A stretch of 64,000 bases of DNA from Planctomycetota bacterium (GCA_019456145.1 VRUL01000009.1:1-64000); one strand, 5' to 3'; counted from the first letter of the stretch, positions 53,710 to 62,862 are shown. Notes: generated by a model not told the origin, from the letters alone. Program-made: numbers and translations.

Positions 53710-54675
53710 ATGATTCAGGATTTTAAAAAGGAACTCCAAAGTGCTGACCCCCAATTACTGTGGTTTGATCGGCTTCGAACATTACAGGTTAATTTAGGCA
53801 ACAGATGCAATCATAGTTGCACCCACTGTCACATCCAGGCCGGCCCGAATGGCAAAAAGATAATGTCAAAAACGGTAATGGAGGAAATTATCGATTTTCT
53901 GCGAGGCTGTCCCGGCCTTTGCGTAGATGTTACCGGCGGTTGTCCTGAACTGAATCCAGATTTCAGGTTTTTCATCAACAGCATTTATAAATTGGCATCT
54001 AAGATTATGGTTCGGACTAATCTAACAGTGTTTTTTGAACCGGGTCTGGATTGGATTCCTCAATGGTATAGCAGGTACAAAGTCGTTTTGGTCTGTTCAC
54101 TGCCCTGTTATACGCAGGAGAATGTTGACAAGCAGCGGGGTCAGGGTGTCTTCAAAAAGAGTATTGCCGCGTTGAAAATACTCAATGGATTAGGCTATGG
54201 TGTGGATAACCAACTGGAGCTGAACCTGGTTTATAATCCTGGTGGAGATTTTTTACCCGGGCCGCAGGCACAGCTCGAAGCAGACTATAAGCGAGAGCTG
54301 GAAGAAAAATACGGCGTGAAGTTCAACAATCTCTTTACAATAACCAATGCACCCATCGGCCGATTCAAGCGATATCTGAAAGCAAACGGAAAGCTAAAGC
54401 AGTATTTGCGACTTTTGATGGAAAATTTTAACCTCGATACAGCCGAAAATATTATGTGTCGAAGGTTAATCAGCATCGATTACAAAGGCGTGGCGTATAA
54501 CTGTGATTTTAATCAGGCACTGAATTTACCGATTATCGATTCTGCCGGGCAAATCGTGTCAATAGAGCGATTAGACGATGTTCTTTCCGGGGACATTGAA
54601 ATAATTACTGATGATCACTGTTTTTGTTGTACAGCCGGCGCCGGCTCGAGTTGTACAGGCTCACTTGTTAAGTAG
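53710..54675 (+). CDS. arsS: arsenosugar radical SAM enzyme
   Basis: 321 residues, AAGGAAAAGGAAA before ATG. The radical SAM motif is NRCNHSCTHCHIQAGP (CxxxCxxC). Then DVTGGCPELNPDF and a Cys-rich C-terminal domain (ENIMCRRLISIDYKG, YNCDFNQALNLPI, DDHCFCCTAGAGSSCTG), the arrangement of radical SAM/Cys-rich proteins. ArsS links the 5'-deoxyadenosyl group to methylated arsenic, the first committed step to arsenosugars. Its C-terminal codons overlap only a non-preferred longer frame of the next gene. Confidence 0.92.
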   Translation: MIQDFKKELQSADPQLLWFDRLRTLQVNLGNRCNHSCTHCHIQAGPNGKKIMSKTVMEEIIDFLRGCPGLCVDVTGGCPELNPDFRFFINSIYKLASKIMVRTNLTVFFEPGLDWIPQWYSRYKVVLVCSLPCYTQENVDKQRGQGVFKKSIAALKILNGLGYGVDNQLELNLVYNPGGDFLPGPQAQLEADYKRELEEKYGVKFNNLFTITNAPIGRFKRYLKANGKLKQYLRLLMENFNLDTAENIMCRRLISIDYKGVAYNCDFNQALNLPIIDSAGQIVSIERLDDVLSGDIEIITDDHCFCCTAGAGSSCTGSLVK

Positions 54676-54715
54676 AACTCCTTTTAATGAGAAAGTTGGA
54701 AAGGAGAATATTGCT

Positions 54716-55585
54716 ATGCGATATAGATATATGTTGTTTGCGTGTATATTGGTATTGACGGCAGATGTTGTTCTTGCGATTGAGGAAACCAGGCAAGTGT
54801 TTGTATATGACGATTATGCTGCTGTTCTAAAAGACCATGTCGATGATAAGGGTATGGTGGATTATAAAAAGTTCAAAGCTGCCCCCCAAAGACTGGACGC
54901 TTTTATTACGGCCATGAGCAAGGTTAATCCTAAAAACTATGACAGATGGAACAAGGAAGAAAAGATCGCTTTATGGCTCAATGCCTACAACGCTCTTACT
55001 CTAAAAGCCCTTATTGATAATTATCCCATAAAGTCCTCATTTTTCAGGTCCAGGATTTATCCTAAAAACAGCATTCGCCAGATTCCGGGGGTATGGAGTA
55101 AGATAAAGTTTAATGTAATGGGGCGGGATTTAACATTGGGTCATATCGAACATGAAATACTGCGCAAGAAGTTTACTGAGCCGCGAATACATATGGCTAT
55201 GGTCTGCGCGGCGATGGGTTGTCCCCCGCTTCTGAACAAGCCTTACACAGCCCAAAAACTTAACGAGCAGCTTGATGAGCGAACCCGTCGCTTCCTTGCC
55301 AATCCTGCGAAATTCAAGATTGACCGCAGCGCTGGCGTTGTGTATTTATCTACGATTTTCAAATGGTTCAAGGGTGATTTTGTCACCAGATATGCTCCGG
55401 ATAAAAATATCTCCAAACAGGGGAAAGAAGTCTCATCTGTGCTCAATTTCATCGCAGGACACCTCGAAAAATCTGACAGAGAGTATATCCTTAAAGGTGA
55501 TTTCAAAATCAAATATCTCAAATATGACTGGTCGCTGAATGAGCAGCAAATAAAAGATAAGAAGAGCAAAGAGTCAAAAGAATGA
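54716..55585 (+). CDS. exported DUF547 protein
   Basis: 289 residues from ATG 54716 (GGAAAGGAG upstream). A signal peptide (YMLFACILVLTADVVLA) leads to a DUF547 domain: YDDYAAVLKDHVDDKGMVDY, IALWLNAYNALTLKAL, IEHEILRKKF and RIHMAMVCAAMGCPPL. The domain is papain-like in some predictions; AAMGCPPL contains the candidate Cys. It often accompanies arsenosugar genes. Its stop overlaps the next ATG. Confidence 0.85.
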   Translation: MRYRYMLFACILVLTADVVLAIEETRQVFVYDDYAAVLKDHVDDKGMVDYKKFKAAPQRLDAFITAMSKVNPKNYDRWNKEEKIALWLNAYNALTLKALIDNYPIKSSFFRSRIYPKNSIRQIPGVWSKIKFNVMGRDLTLGHIEHEILRKKFTEPRIHMAMVCAAMGCPPLLNKPYTAQKLNEQLDERTRRFLANPAKFKIDRSAGVVYLSTIFKWFKGDFVTRYAPDKNISKQGKEVSSVLNFIAGHLEKSDREYILKGDFKIKYLKYDWSLNEQQIKDKKSKESKE

Positions 55586-56268
55586 ACCGAGCGAGTGAAA
55601 ATTGCGTTTTGTTTTTCGTAAAGCATCCTGCCGCAGGCAAAGTAAAAACCCGCCTGGCTCAACACGTTGGCCAGGACGTTGCAACTGATTTGTACAAAAG
55701 TTTCGTAGCCGACATTCTAAGTACCCTGCGTGCCCTAAGTGTAAATATCAGGATAGTTTATTATCCGTCCGATGCTGAGAACCAATTTCAACAGTGGCTT
55801 GGCGAAGAATACTCTTATATTCGGCAAGTTGGCATGGATCTCGGCCAAAGAATGAAAAATGCGTTCTTGCAGGCCTTTAGTGATGGCTTCGATAAAGTAG
55901 TCCTCATTGGTTCCGACCTCCCTGATTTACCGGCCGAATATCTCGAACTTGCTTTTAAGGCCCTTGAAACCAATGGCGTAGCCGTAGGACCAAGCAGCGA
56001 TGGCGGCTATTACCTGATAGGCTTTGCTAAAGAGGCTTTGTTGCCTGATGTTTTTGAGGGGATTACCTGGAGCAGTGCAGATGTATTCGAACAAACTCTT
56101 AAAATCCTAAAAAAACATAAGCAAAGAGTTTTTATGTTACCTCAATGGCACGATGTTGATACATGGACAGATTTGAGTGAGCTTGTGGAAAGGAACAAAT
56201 ACACTGCTTTCAATCAGTCTAATACCTTAAGGCTGATCCAAAAAGCGGCAGGCAAAATGAAGGGTTAG
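55582..56268 (+). CDS. TIGR04282-type arsenosugar glycosyltransferase (DUF2064)
   Basis: 228 residues, overlapping the DUF547 gene by ATGA. CVLFFVKHPAAGKVKTRLAQ is the nucleotidyl/glycosyltransferase-A start with GKVKTRL. VVLIGSDLPDLPAEYL and VAVGPSSDGGYYLIGF follow. The fold is that of nucleotide-sugar transferases. Together with the TIGR04283 enzyme it is one of the two marker families of arsenosugar clusters. Confidence 0.9.
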   Translation: MNRASENCVLFFVKHPAAGKVKTRLAQHVGQDVATDLYKSFVADILSTLRALSVNIRIVYYPSDAENQFQQWLGEEYSYIRQVGMDLGQRMKNAFLQAFSDGFDKVVLIGSDLPDLPAEYLELAFKALETNGVAVGPSSDGGYYLIGFAKEALLPDVFEGITWSSADVFEQTLKILKKHKQRVFMLPQWHDVDTWTDLSELVERNKYTAFNQSNTLRLIQKAAGKMKG

Positions 56269-56279
56269 GTAGGAATTAA

Positions 56280-57539
56280 ATGATAGACACAAACACAATC
56301 GCACAGGTTGTACATGAGATTACACGCAAGGGATTCATCCATGAATTTGGAAGATCGAGTATCGAGATTGATACGCAAGCTATATGGGAGAATATCCGCA
56401 ATACCGGAACAAGGCTATGGCTTGACACCGGTGATATTGACATAGCTAAAGATTTGTGGTGTTCACAATTCGAGGCTTTGACTACCAATAACACGCTTCT
56501 TAACAGGGAAGTACAGAAGGGAATTTATGATGGGTTGATTACTGAAGTCGCCTCTGCGATAAAAGATAGGGCACCTGAAATAGATGAAAAAAGATTATTG
56601 CTGGAAGTTTCATTTGTTTTAAATGCCTATCATGCTTTGAGGCTTGTCGAGCTTTTTGATGCTAACGTCAGTGTCGAGCTGCATACCGACCTTGGCAATG
56701 ATGTTGACCGATCTGTAGAGTACGGTAAAAGATACTACGAGATTTGCCCGGAAAGATTCTACATAAAGGTCCCGCTTACTCCCGCAGGTTTGCTTGTAGT
56801 TAAAAAACTTGGCAAACTGGGTATTCCGGTAAACTTTACTTTGGGATTTTCGGCAAGGCAAAATTATGCAGCAGCTATGATTTCACAACCGGTATTTGTA
56901 AACGTTTTTCTGGGTAGGCTGAACGCTTTTGTGACCGACAACAATCTTGGCGATGGCCTTAATGTGGGTGAAAAAGCCACCATTGCAACGCAAATAGAAC
57001 TGCAAAAACTCAGAGAAGATAAAATAACAAAAACACAGCTTATAGCTGCAAGCTTGAGAAATGGTCTACAAGTAGCTGCTCTTGCCGGCGTCGATGTCCA
57101 TACGATGCCCCCCAAAGTCGCTGCAGAGTACCTGAAAAATCCCGCTGAAACAATCACCGGGCAGTTGCAGGAAGACCTGAAAATTAATCTCGCTTCAGGA
57201 ATTACTCTCGACGATTTCAATGCTTCGAGTTTGTGGGAGCTGCCGGATACATTCAAAGTGTGTGTCGAACAACTTCTAAAAAGCGATATTGACCGTTTGA
57301 GGCCGCAGGATATTCAGGCACATTTTGCTGATGCCGGCTTCTCAGATTTCTTCCCAAAATGGTCCACAGAAGACATCCGGATTGTTGCCGCCGATGGTAA
57401 AATTCCAGTCTATGAAAGATGGAAAGACCGACTGGCCAATGGGAAAATTGGTTTGGACGCACTTATGAATATAAGCGCATTTTACTCATTTGCTACTGAT
57501 CAGGAATCGTTGGATAACCGCATAAAATCATTGCTTTGA
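56280..57539 (+). CDS. transaldolase-family protein
   Basis: 419 residues. LWLDTGDIDIAKDLWCSQF and NTLLNREVQKG correspond to the beginning of the transaldolase barrel. RFYIKVPLTPAGLLVVKKL holds the Schiff-base Lys, and GIPVNFTLGFSARQNYAAA follows. It is longer than the usual 220-340 residues, with an extra C-terminal segment of about 80 residues (IDRLRPQDIQAHFADAG onward). It lies 11 bp after TIGR04282, so it is part of the operon. A role in remodelling a ribose-derived or ketose moiety for the arsenosugar is inference. Confidence 0.82.
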   Translation: MIDTNTIAQVVHEITRKGFIHEFGRSSIEIDTQAIWENIRNTGTRLWLDTGDIDIAKDLWCSQFEALTTNNTLLNREVQKGIYDGLITEVASAIKDRAPEIDEKRLLLEVSFVLNAYHALRLVELFDANVSVELHTDLGNDVDRSVEYGKRYYEICPERFYIKVPLTPAGLLVVKKLGKLGIPVNFTLGFSARQNYAAAMISQPVFVNVFLGRLNAFVTDNNLGDGLNVGEKATIATQIELQKLREDKITKTQLIAASLRNGLQVAALAGVDVHTMPPKVAAEYLKNPAETITGQLQEDLKINLASGITLDDFNASSLWELPDTFKVCVEQLLKSDIDRLRPQDIQAHFADAGFSDFFPKWSTEDIRIVAADGKIPVYERWKDRLANGKIGLDALMNISAFYSFATDQESLDNRIKSLL

Positions 57540-57571
57540 TATTTTGTCCTTAACATAGTGGGGTAAGTTCA

Positions 57572-59002
57572 ATGTTTGATTATGATGTCGTGATAATCGG
57601 TGCCGGCTCGGCGGGATTAGTTGCCTGCAAACTGGCAAATGGCTTAGGTAAAAAAACGGCCCTTATTGAAAAGAGAAAAATCGGCGGCGACTGTACTTGG
57701 TTTGGCTGTATACCGAGCAAAACACTTATCAAGTCGGCTAATATAGCCCACCAAACAACGCGGCTGAAGGAATTCGGATTAGCACCTCTGGGTCCTGTTC
57801 AGTTAAATGCCCAAAAGGTTATGTCACACGTTCGAGCGGTCATTGAGGCAGACGCGGCAGGGCATCCAGCCGAAAGCTATGAGGCTGAAGGTATAAACGT
57901 ACTTTTTGGCGGTGCACGATTTGTAGATAGCCACCGAATTGAGTTAGAGGGAAAAACAATATCATCAAAGAAGTTTGTTATCTGCACAGGCTCACAACCG
58001 CTTGTCCCCGATATTGAAGGCCTTGACAAGATTGCATATCTGACAAACGAAACGGTTTTCGACCTTGAAGTTCTCCCTAAGTCGATGATTGTTCTCGGTG
58101 CGGGCCCGATTGGAATTGAGCTTTCATCAGCTTTGAACCGTTTAGGTGTGGAGGTGACAGTTCTGCTCAGGTCCGGGCAAATCCTCAAAAAAGAAGACAA
58201 AGAATTGGTTGAAAGATTGACGGAAATACTACGAGCCGAAGGTGTAACAATATTAAACAATACGCAGACAAGGAAATTTTCCCGGGATCATAACAAGATT
58301 ACGGTTACTATTGAGGATAAACAAGGCCGGCGTGATATTGAGGCTGAATCAGTTCTGGTTGCTGTTGGCAGAAGGCCGAATATTGATGAGTTAGCGCTCG
58401 AGAAAGCTGGTGTTGAGTTTGATACAAAAGGCGTGAGAGTTGACAAGCACCTTAGAACAACAGCCAACAATATTTACGCCGCCGGTGATATTGTGCCGCC
58501 GTATCTGTTTACCCACATCGCCGAATATGAAGCGGTGATTGCCACGACCAATGCATGTTTATCCTTACCCATAAAAAAGACGAATTATGAAAATGTGCTA
58601 TGGTGCACATTCACCGACCCTGAACTTGCTCATGCCGGGCTGTCCGAAGAACGCGCACGTGAAATATATGGCGGCAATGTTAAAGTCTACCGATGGGAGC
58701 ATAAGGATGTTGACCGTGCAAAGACCGACCTGGCACAGGAAGGTTTGAGCAAATTCGTCTGTGACAAGAAGGGCAAGCTGCTGGGTATTCATATCTTAGG
58801 TCATAACGCCGCTGAGTTAATGCACGAGGCCCAGCTCGCAAAATCAATGGGGCTGTCCTTTAGCAGAATCGCTTCTGTGATTCACGCTTATCCATCTTAT
58901 TCCGATGCGGTTCGTCAGCCGGCAAAGAAGTGTTATATCGACCTCTTACAAAACAATTTCTTTGTAAAGCTGCTCAGGAAAATAACACCGAAAAAGAATT
59001 AG
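57572..59002 (+). CDS. mercuric-reductase-like pyridine nucleotide-disulfide oxidoreductase
   Basis: 476 residues. FAD motif VVIIGAGSAGLVACKLA, redox-active Cys pair in GGDCTWFGCIPSKTL, NAD motif MIVLGAGPIGIELSSAL, and AAGDIVPPYLFTHIAEYEA. The C-terminal dimer domain has LMHEAQLAKSMGLSFSRIAS and the HAYPSYSD His. It ends RKITPKKN without the Cys pair of true mercuric reductases, so mercury reduction is unlikely. Related flavoproteins regularly accompany TVP38 genes. Confidence 0.88.
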   Translation: MFDYDVVIIGAGSAGLVACKLANGLGKKTALIEKRKIGGDCTWFGCIPSKTLIKSANIAHQTTRLKEFGLAPLGPVQLNAQKVMSHVRAVIEADAAGHPAESYEAEGINVLFGGARFVDSHRIELEGKTISSKKFVICTGSQPLVPDIEGLDKIAYLTNETVFDLEVLPKSMIVLGAGPIGIELSSALNRLGVEVTVLLRSGQILKKEDKELVERLTEILRAEGVTILNNTQTRKFSRDHNKITVTIEDKQGRRDIEAESVLVAVGRRPNIDELALEKAGVEFDTKGVRVDKHLRTTANNIYAAGDIVPPYLFTHIAEYEAVIATTNACLSLPIKKTNYENVLWCTFTDPELAHAGLSEERAREIYGGNVKVYRWEHKDVDRAKTDLAQEGLSKFVCDKKGKLLGIHILGHNAAELMHEAQLAKSMGLSFSRIASVIHAYPSYSDAVRQPAKKCYIDLLQNNFFVKLLRKITPKKN

Positions 59003-59019
59003 AATAAAGGAAAAATAGC

Positions 59020-59817
59020 ATGGCGCCAGTAAACGGGCAACCTGAGAAAGCACTATCAGTAGCAGCCGGTCGCGGTAAACGGGCCGCGTTGGTACTCCTT
59101 GGGATAAAAATAGTAACACTCGGTATAATCATACTGGCGGTGATCACCGGATCGATATTTTTGCCGGTGAAGGAATGGCTGGTTAAGGTATTGGAATGGA
59201 CCGGCCAATTAGGATTTTGGGGGCCTGTTTTTGTCGTAGCTATATATATAGTCGCTTGCATATTATTTTTGCCTGGCTCAGTTGTAACACTTGGGACCGG
59301 ATTTGTTTTCAAATTGTTCATCGGCACGATTGCCGTCTCGATCGGTAGTACGTTGGGTGCTTGCGCAGCTTTTTGGATCGGCCGTACCTTCGCTCGAAGC
59401 TGGATATCAGGAAAAGTAGCGGCAAACGAGAAGTTCGCTGCCATTGACAATGCTGTGGGCCGACAGGGTTTCAAAATAGTACTCCTCACACGCTTAAGTC
59501 CTGTATTCCCATTTAATTTACTAAATTATGCTTTCGGACTGACTAAGGTTTCATTTGCCAGATACGCCCTGGCTTCATGGATAGGCATGATTCCGGGCAC
59601 TATCATGTACGTATATTTCGGAGCGACATTGCGCAGTCTTGCCGACGCCGCCGCTGGAAATGTTGAGACAGGCGCCGCGGGCAAAATATTTTTCTGGTTT
59701 GGTTTGGCCGCTACGATTGTAGTTACCGTCTTTGTGACCCGTATCGCCAGAAAGGCACTTAGAGAGGCGGTTCCGAAATACGCTGAGAACAAGGCCAATG
59801 GATCGAACAACGGATAA
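59020..59817 (+). CDS. TVP38/TMEM64-family membrane protein
   Basis: 265 residues, AAAGGAAAAATAGC before ATG. A first helix (VTLGIIILAVITGSIFL) and the SNARE-associated/DedA-like core (VFVVAIYIVACILFLPGSV, FWIGRTFARSWI, LTRLSPVFPFNLLNYAFGLT) are followed by a last helix (IFFWFGLAATIVVTVFVT). It starts 17 bp after the flavoprotein and is the last gene of the arsenosugar block. Such proteins are lipid scramblases or transporters; export of a product is possible. Confidence 0.88.
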   Translation: MAPVNGQPEKALSVAAGRGKRAALVLLGIKIVTLGIIILAVITGSIFLPVKEWLVKVLEWTGQLGFWGPVFVVAIYIVACILFLPGSVVTLGTGFVFKLFIGTIAVSIGSTLGACAAFWIGRTFARSWISGKVAANEKFAAIDNAVGRQGFKIVLLTRLSPVFPFNLLNYAFGLTKVSFARYALASWIGMIPGTIMYVYFGATLRSLADAAAGNVETGAAGKIFFWFGLAATIVVTVFVTRIARKALREAVPKYAENKANGSNNG

Positions 59818-59940
59818 AGATTTGTGAAAAGTGGATTTTCTCATACGGGCTGAAGTAACCACCCTCATGTTGACATCGGGCGGTTCTGGTTTACAGAAGC
59901 ACGATTTTCCCTGACAGCCCGGCTGAGTACGAGGAAAGAA

Positions 59941-61092
59941 ATGAGTGTTTATATCCAAAATATAGAATGTCAGGTACCCCAGACTTTTTATCTGCAATCT
60001 TCCATTAAAGAGAGAATGAAGGGCTGGCTCAAGGGATCCAGGAGGCTCAACAGGTATATAGAGAGTCTCTATCAGCACAGCAGCATCTACAAACGGCACA
60101 GTGTCATTGACGATATGGATGCTTTCTTTAAGGGCTTGGCTGGAGGAAAAGTTTCAGGCCCGACAACAAAGGTTCGCAACGACTTGTTTGCCAGTGTATC
60201 CAGGAAGATGTGTGTGGACTTGGCCAGAAAGGTGGTCGACGATTGTCATAACATCGATTTTGATGAAATCACCCACCTCATTACGGTTTCCTGCACAGGT
60301 TTTTTCAATCCCGGCCCGGACTATGAGATTATCAGTGAGTTGCATTTGAATAAAAGCATTCGGCGGTACAATATTGGTTTCATGGGGTGCTATGCGGCCT
60401 TTTCTGCAATGTGCCTGGCCCATACTGTTTGCCTGGCCGACCCAGGTGCAAACGTTCTGATTGTTGCCCTTGAATTCTGTACTGTTCATGCCCAGCTCAA
60501 GCAGGACTTGGATTCGATTCGCAGTGGGGCTATTTTCGCTGACGGAGGCGCGGCAATGATTGTCAGCACCAAACCTCCCACTCCAAAGACAAAGGTATTT
60601 GAATTGGAACACTTTGAATCAGCACTTATTCCTGATACTAAGGATGATATGGCCTGGACCATTGGTGATCGGGGGTTCGAGATGATGTTGTCGCAGAACG
60701 TACCAAAAATCATTGGATCCAACATTGTCCCGGTTCTCAAACCGATCCTGGATCGTCGGGGCATGAGCATATCCGACATAGACCATTGGGCCGTTCATCC
60801 GGGCGGTAAATCGATACTGGACAAAATCGAATCCTCACTTGGTCTTGAAAATCGTCTTCAGGATTCACGATCTGTACTGAAACAATACGGCAATATGAGC
60901 AGTGCGACCATTCTCTTTGTCTTGAAGCGGATCCTTCAAAAGCCCAGCGAGAGTACCGATGAATCGATTCTGGCAATGGCATTCGGCCCCGGACTAACGG
61001 TTGAGGTGGCTTTTCTCAACAAGGTTACAGCGCCGGTAACTTCTGAAGAGGAATCTGAAGTTATCGCTTTTGTAAAATCAGCTTCTCATTGA
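59941..61092 (+). CDS. type III polyketide synthase (chalcone synthase-like)
   Basis: 383 residues, GAGGAAAG before ATG. The catalytic triad is in place: Cys about 150 in IGFMGCYAAFSAM, His about 285 in HWAVHPGGKS, Asn about 317 in QYGNMSSATI. ITVSCTGFFNPGPDY and MAFGPGLTVEVAF are further signatures. It condenses an acyl-CoA starter with malonyl-CoA units to a pyrone or resorcinol. Two methyltransferase genes follow. It lies 123 bp after TVP38 on the same strand, with no terminator that I can see between. Confidence 0.93.
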   Translation: MSVYIQNIECQVPQTFYLQSSIKERMKGWLKGSRRLNRYIESLYQHSSIYKRHSVIDDMDAFFKGLAGGKVSGPTTKVRNDLFASVSRKMCVDLARKVVDDCHNIDFDEITHLITVSCTGFFNPGPDYEIISELHLNKSIRRYNIGFMGCYAAFSAMCLAHTVCLADPGANVLIVALEFCTVHAQLKQDLDSIRSGAIFADGGAAMIVSTKPPTPKTKVFELEHFESALIPDTKDDMAWTIGDRGFEMMLSQNVPKIIGSNIVPVLKPILDRRGMSISDIDHWAVHPGGKSILDKIESSLGLENRLQDSRSVLKQYGNMSSATILFVLKRILQKPSESTDESILAMAFGPGLTVEVAFLNKVTAPVTSEEESEVIAFVKSASH

Positions 61093-61128
61093 AACAGTAC
61101 CTTATTGCCATTTGAAAGAAGACTCGAA

Positions 61129-61884
61129 ATGAAGGTGCCGAAAATGAAAAAAGGTTTGACTTTGAAGATGCAGGATTACATTCATTATCCCGAAGGCAAA
61201 CTTAAATACAACAAGGAAATGTTCAAAGAAATCGCTCCCCGATACGATTTCATCACACGTGTTCTTTCGCTGGGACGGGATAGGGCGTGGAAAGATGAAC
61301 TGATCGAAAAGCTGCCTCCGATTGAGAAGCCCAACTGCCTGGACCTGGCTTGCGGCACAGGTGATATTACATTTCGCCTGGCAGACAAATACCCTGAAGG
61401 TTCTGTCGTGGGCCTCGATCTGACCGAAGATATGGTGGCTTATGCCAGATTGCGTAATTCCCACCACAATATCAAGTTTACTATCCAGGATATGTGTCGG
61501 ACCCGGTTTACTGACAATAGTTTTGATATCATTACCGGCGGCTATGCTTTGCGGAACGCACCCGATGTTCAGAAGGCATTGGTTGAGATATGGCGAGTAA
61601 TGAAAAATAGAGGGACAGCGGCTTTTCTGGATTTTTCCAAACCACCTGCACCTTTTTTTCAAAAACTCGAATATGCGGTACTGAAGCTGTGGGGCGGCTT
61701 TTGGGGTCTGGCTTTGCACTTTAACACAGAAGTCTATACCTACATTGCAGAGAGCCTCAAGCAGTTTCCGGACAGTCAAAGGTTGAAAAAATATATTACA
61801 GAGGCGGGCTTTGTGAATATTCAGTCGAAAAAGTACTACGGGGGAATAGTGGAGACTTTAATCTTTGAAAAGTCCTGTGATTAA
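61129..61884 (+). CDS. UbiE/MenG-like methyltransferase
   Basis: 251 residues from ATG 61129 (AAAGAAG upstream; the frame extends to 61105). Motifs: MFKEIAPRYDFITRVLSLG, LDLACGTGDITFRLAD (SAM binding), DIITGGYALRNAPD and AFLDFSKPPAPFF. These are the UbiE/COQ5 signatures for C-methylation of quinone precursors. In this position it probably methylates the polyketide-derived ring made by the type III synthase. It overlaps the next gene by 20 bp. Confidence 0.88.
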   Translation: MKVPKMKKGLTLKMQDYIHYPEGKLKYNKEMFKEIAPRYDFITRVLSLGRDRAWKDELIEKLPPIEKPNCLDLACGTGDITFRLADKYPEGSVVGLDLTEDMVAYARLRNSHHNIKFTIQDMCRTRFTDNSFDIITGGYALRNAPDVQKALVEIWRVMKNRGTAAFLDFSKPPAPFFQKLEYAVLKLWGGFWGLALHFNTEVYTYIAESLKQFPDSQRLKKYITEAGFVNIQSKKYYGGIVETLIFEKSCD

Positions 61885-62701
61885 AAACCACAAGTTTGTG
61901 CTCCCTTTTCTTTCAAGGCGTTGTACCGATCTGGAGCTTATGGATAGACCCGATCTTTCCAGGGAAAAGCTCGTTAATACATTGCGTCAGTTCAGCATAG
62001 TCAATCAATTGTTTTCTTGTCACCGTCGGTTGCTGAAGCGCTACATTATCGCTGATATGCTCAAAGAAAGGAGACACAGTCGGCGACTTTTGGACGTCGG
62101 GGCCGGGGGCTGCGATATTGCCCGTTGGCTGATCAAAACTTGCCGCCACAGAGGACTCCAGCTGGATATTACGTGCATCGACCACGATCCTCGTGTTGTC
62201 GAATATGCCAGGAGCCGAACTTCAGACGTTCCCGGCATCGAGATCAGGTGTGCCGAGGCTATGGAAATTGACATGTTCAACGAACGCTTTGACTACGTTT
62301 TGGCCAACCATCTGCTCCACCATCTTGGCTCATCCGATGTCGAAACAATATTGAAGAAAATCAGCAACGTCTGTGACCGAGTATTTCTTGTCAATGATCT
62401 TTTGCGATGCTATCATTCTTATCTGGCTTTTACCATTATTGCCGGGATTCTCTTTCGTCGCAGTTTTGCTTTCACAGACGGCAGAATCTCTATCAGAAAG
62501 GGATTTACTCGGCACGAGTTTCTTGAGATGACAGGTAAGATGGAAATGGAAGGAACTACTATTGTCAGTACGGCTTTTCCCGGTCACATTTACATAGTGA
62601 ACTGCCGTGACTCTGTCGATTCGAGCGGCAATGACCGGCGGATTTTTCACGGTTTCGATAAACGGCAAGCTGGAGCTGAAAGAACAGAGCAGGTTGATTA
62701 A
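61865..62701 (+). CDS. class I SAM methyltransferase of the polyketide cluster
   Basis: 278 residues with the TTG at 61865 (GGAG nine bases upstream); an ATG at 61940 giving MDRPDLSREKLVNTL is an alternative. RRLLDVGAGGCDIARWLIK is the SAM motif; YVLANHLLHHLGSSDVETIL and VFLVNDLLRCYHSYLAF follow. Methyltransferases of this type are found beside type III synthases, usually with a flavin oxidoreductase, which is not present here. The last codons run into the 164-bp palindromic element, so the C-terminus may be altered. Confidence 0.8.
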   Translation: MKSPVIKNHKFVLPFLSRRCTDLELMDRPDLSREKLVNTLRQFSIVNQLFSCHRRLLKRYIIADMLKERRHSRRLLDVGAGGCDIARWLIKTCRHRGLQLDITCIDHDPRVVEYARSRTSDVPGIEIRCAEAMEIDMFNERFDYVLANHLLHHLGSSDVETILKKISNVCDRVFLVNDLLRCYHSYLAFTIIAGILFRRSFAFTDGRISIRKGFTRHEFLEMTGKMEMEGTTIVSTAFPGHIYIVNCRDSVDSSGNDRRIFHGFDKRQAGAERTEQVD

Positions 62702-62862
62702 GAGTCTCTAACAAAATGAATCGTTGTACCGAAAGCGAGCGTTTTTTTGTCCTGCAAGGAAGGCGAAACAGGCAATGCCAAAGCATTGTCGATACAGCCT
62801 GACGCCGTCAGGACGAAAAACAAGCCGCTTGAATACAGAGTCATTTTGTTATAGGCTCTAAG
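62699..62862. repeat. 164-bp imperfect palindromic element
   Basis: The two ends are inverted copies: AGAGTCTCTAACAAAATGAA near 62701 and TCATTTTGTTATAGGCTCT near 62841-62859. Inside, GTTTTTTTGTCCTG is mirrored by CAGGACGAAAAAC, and ACAGGCAATGC by GCATTGTCGATACAG, down to a CAAA loop. The whole unit would fold into one long imperfect hairpin. It begins exactly at the stop codon of the methyltransferase gene. It looks like a MITE or a large REP-type element. Confidence 0.8.

Noticed and set aside
57572..59002. True mercuric reductase (merA)
   Set aside because: The C-terminal Cys pair and the N-terminal metal-binding domain are missing, and no other mer genes are near.
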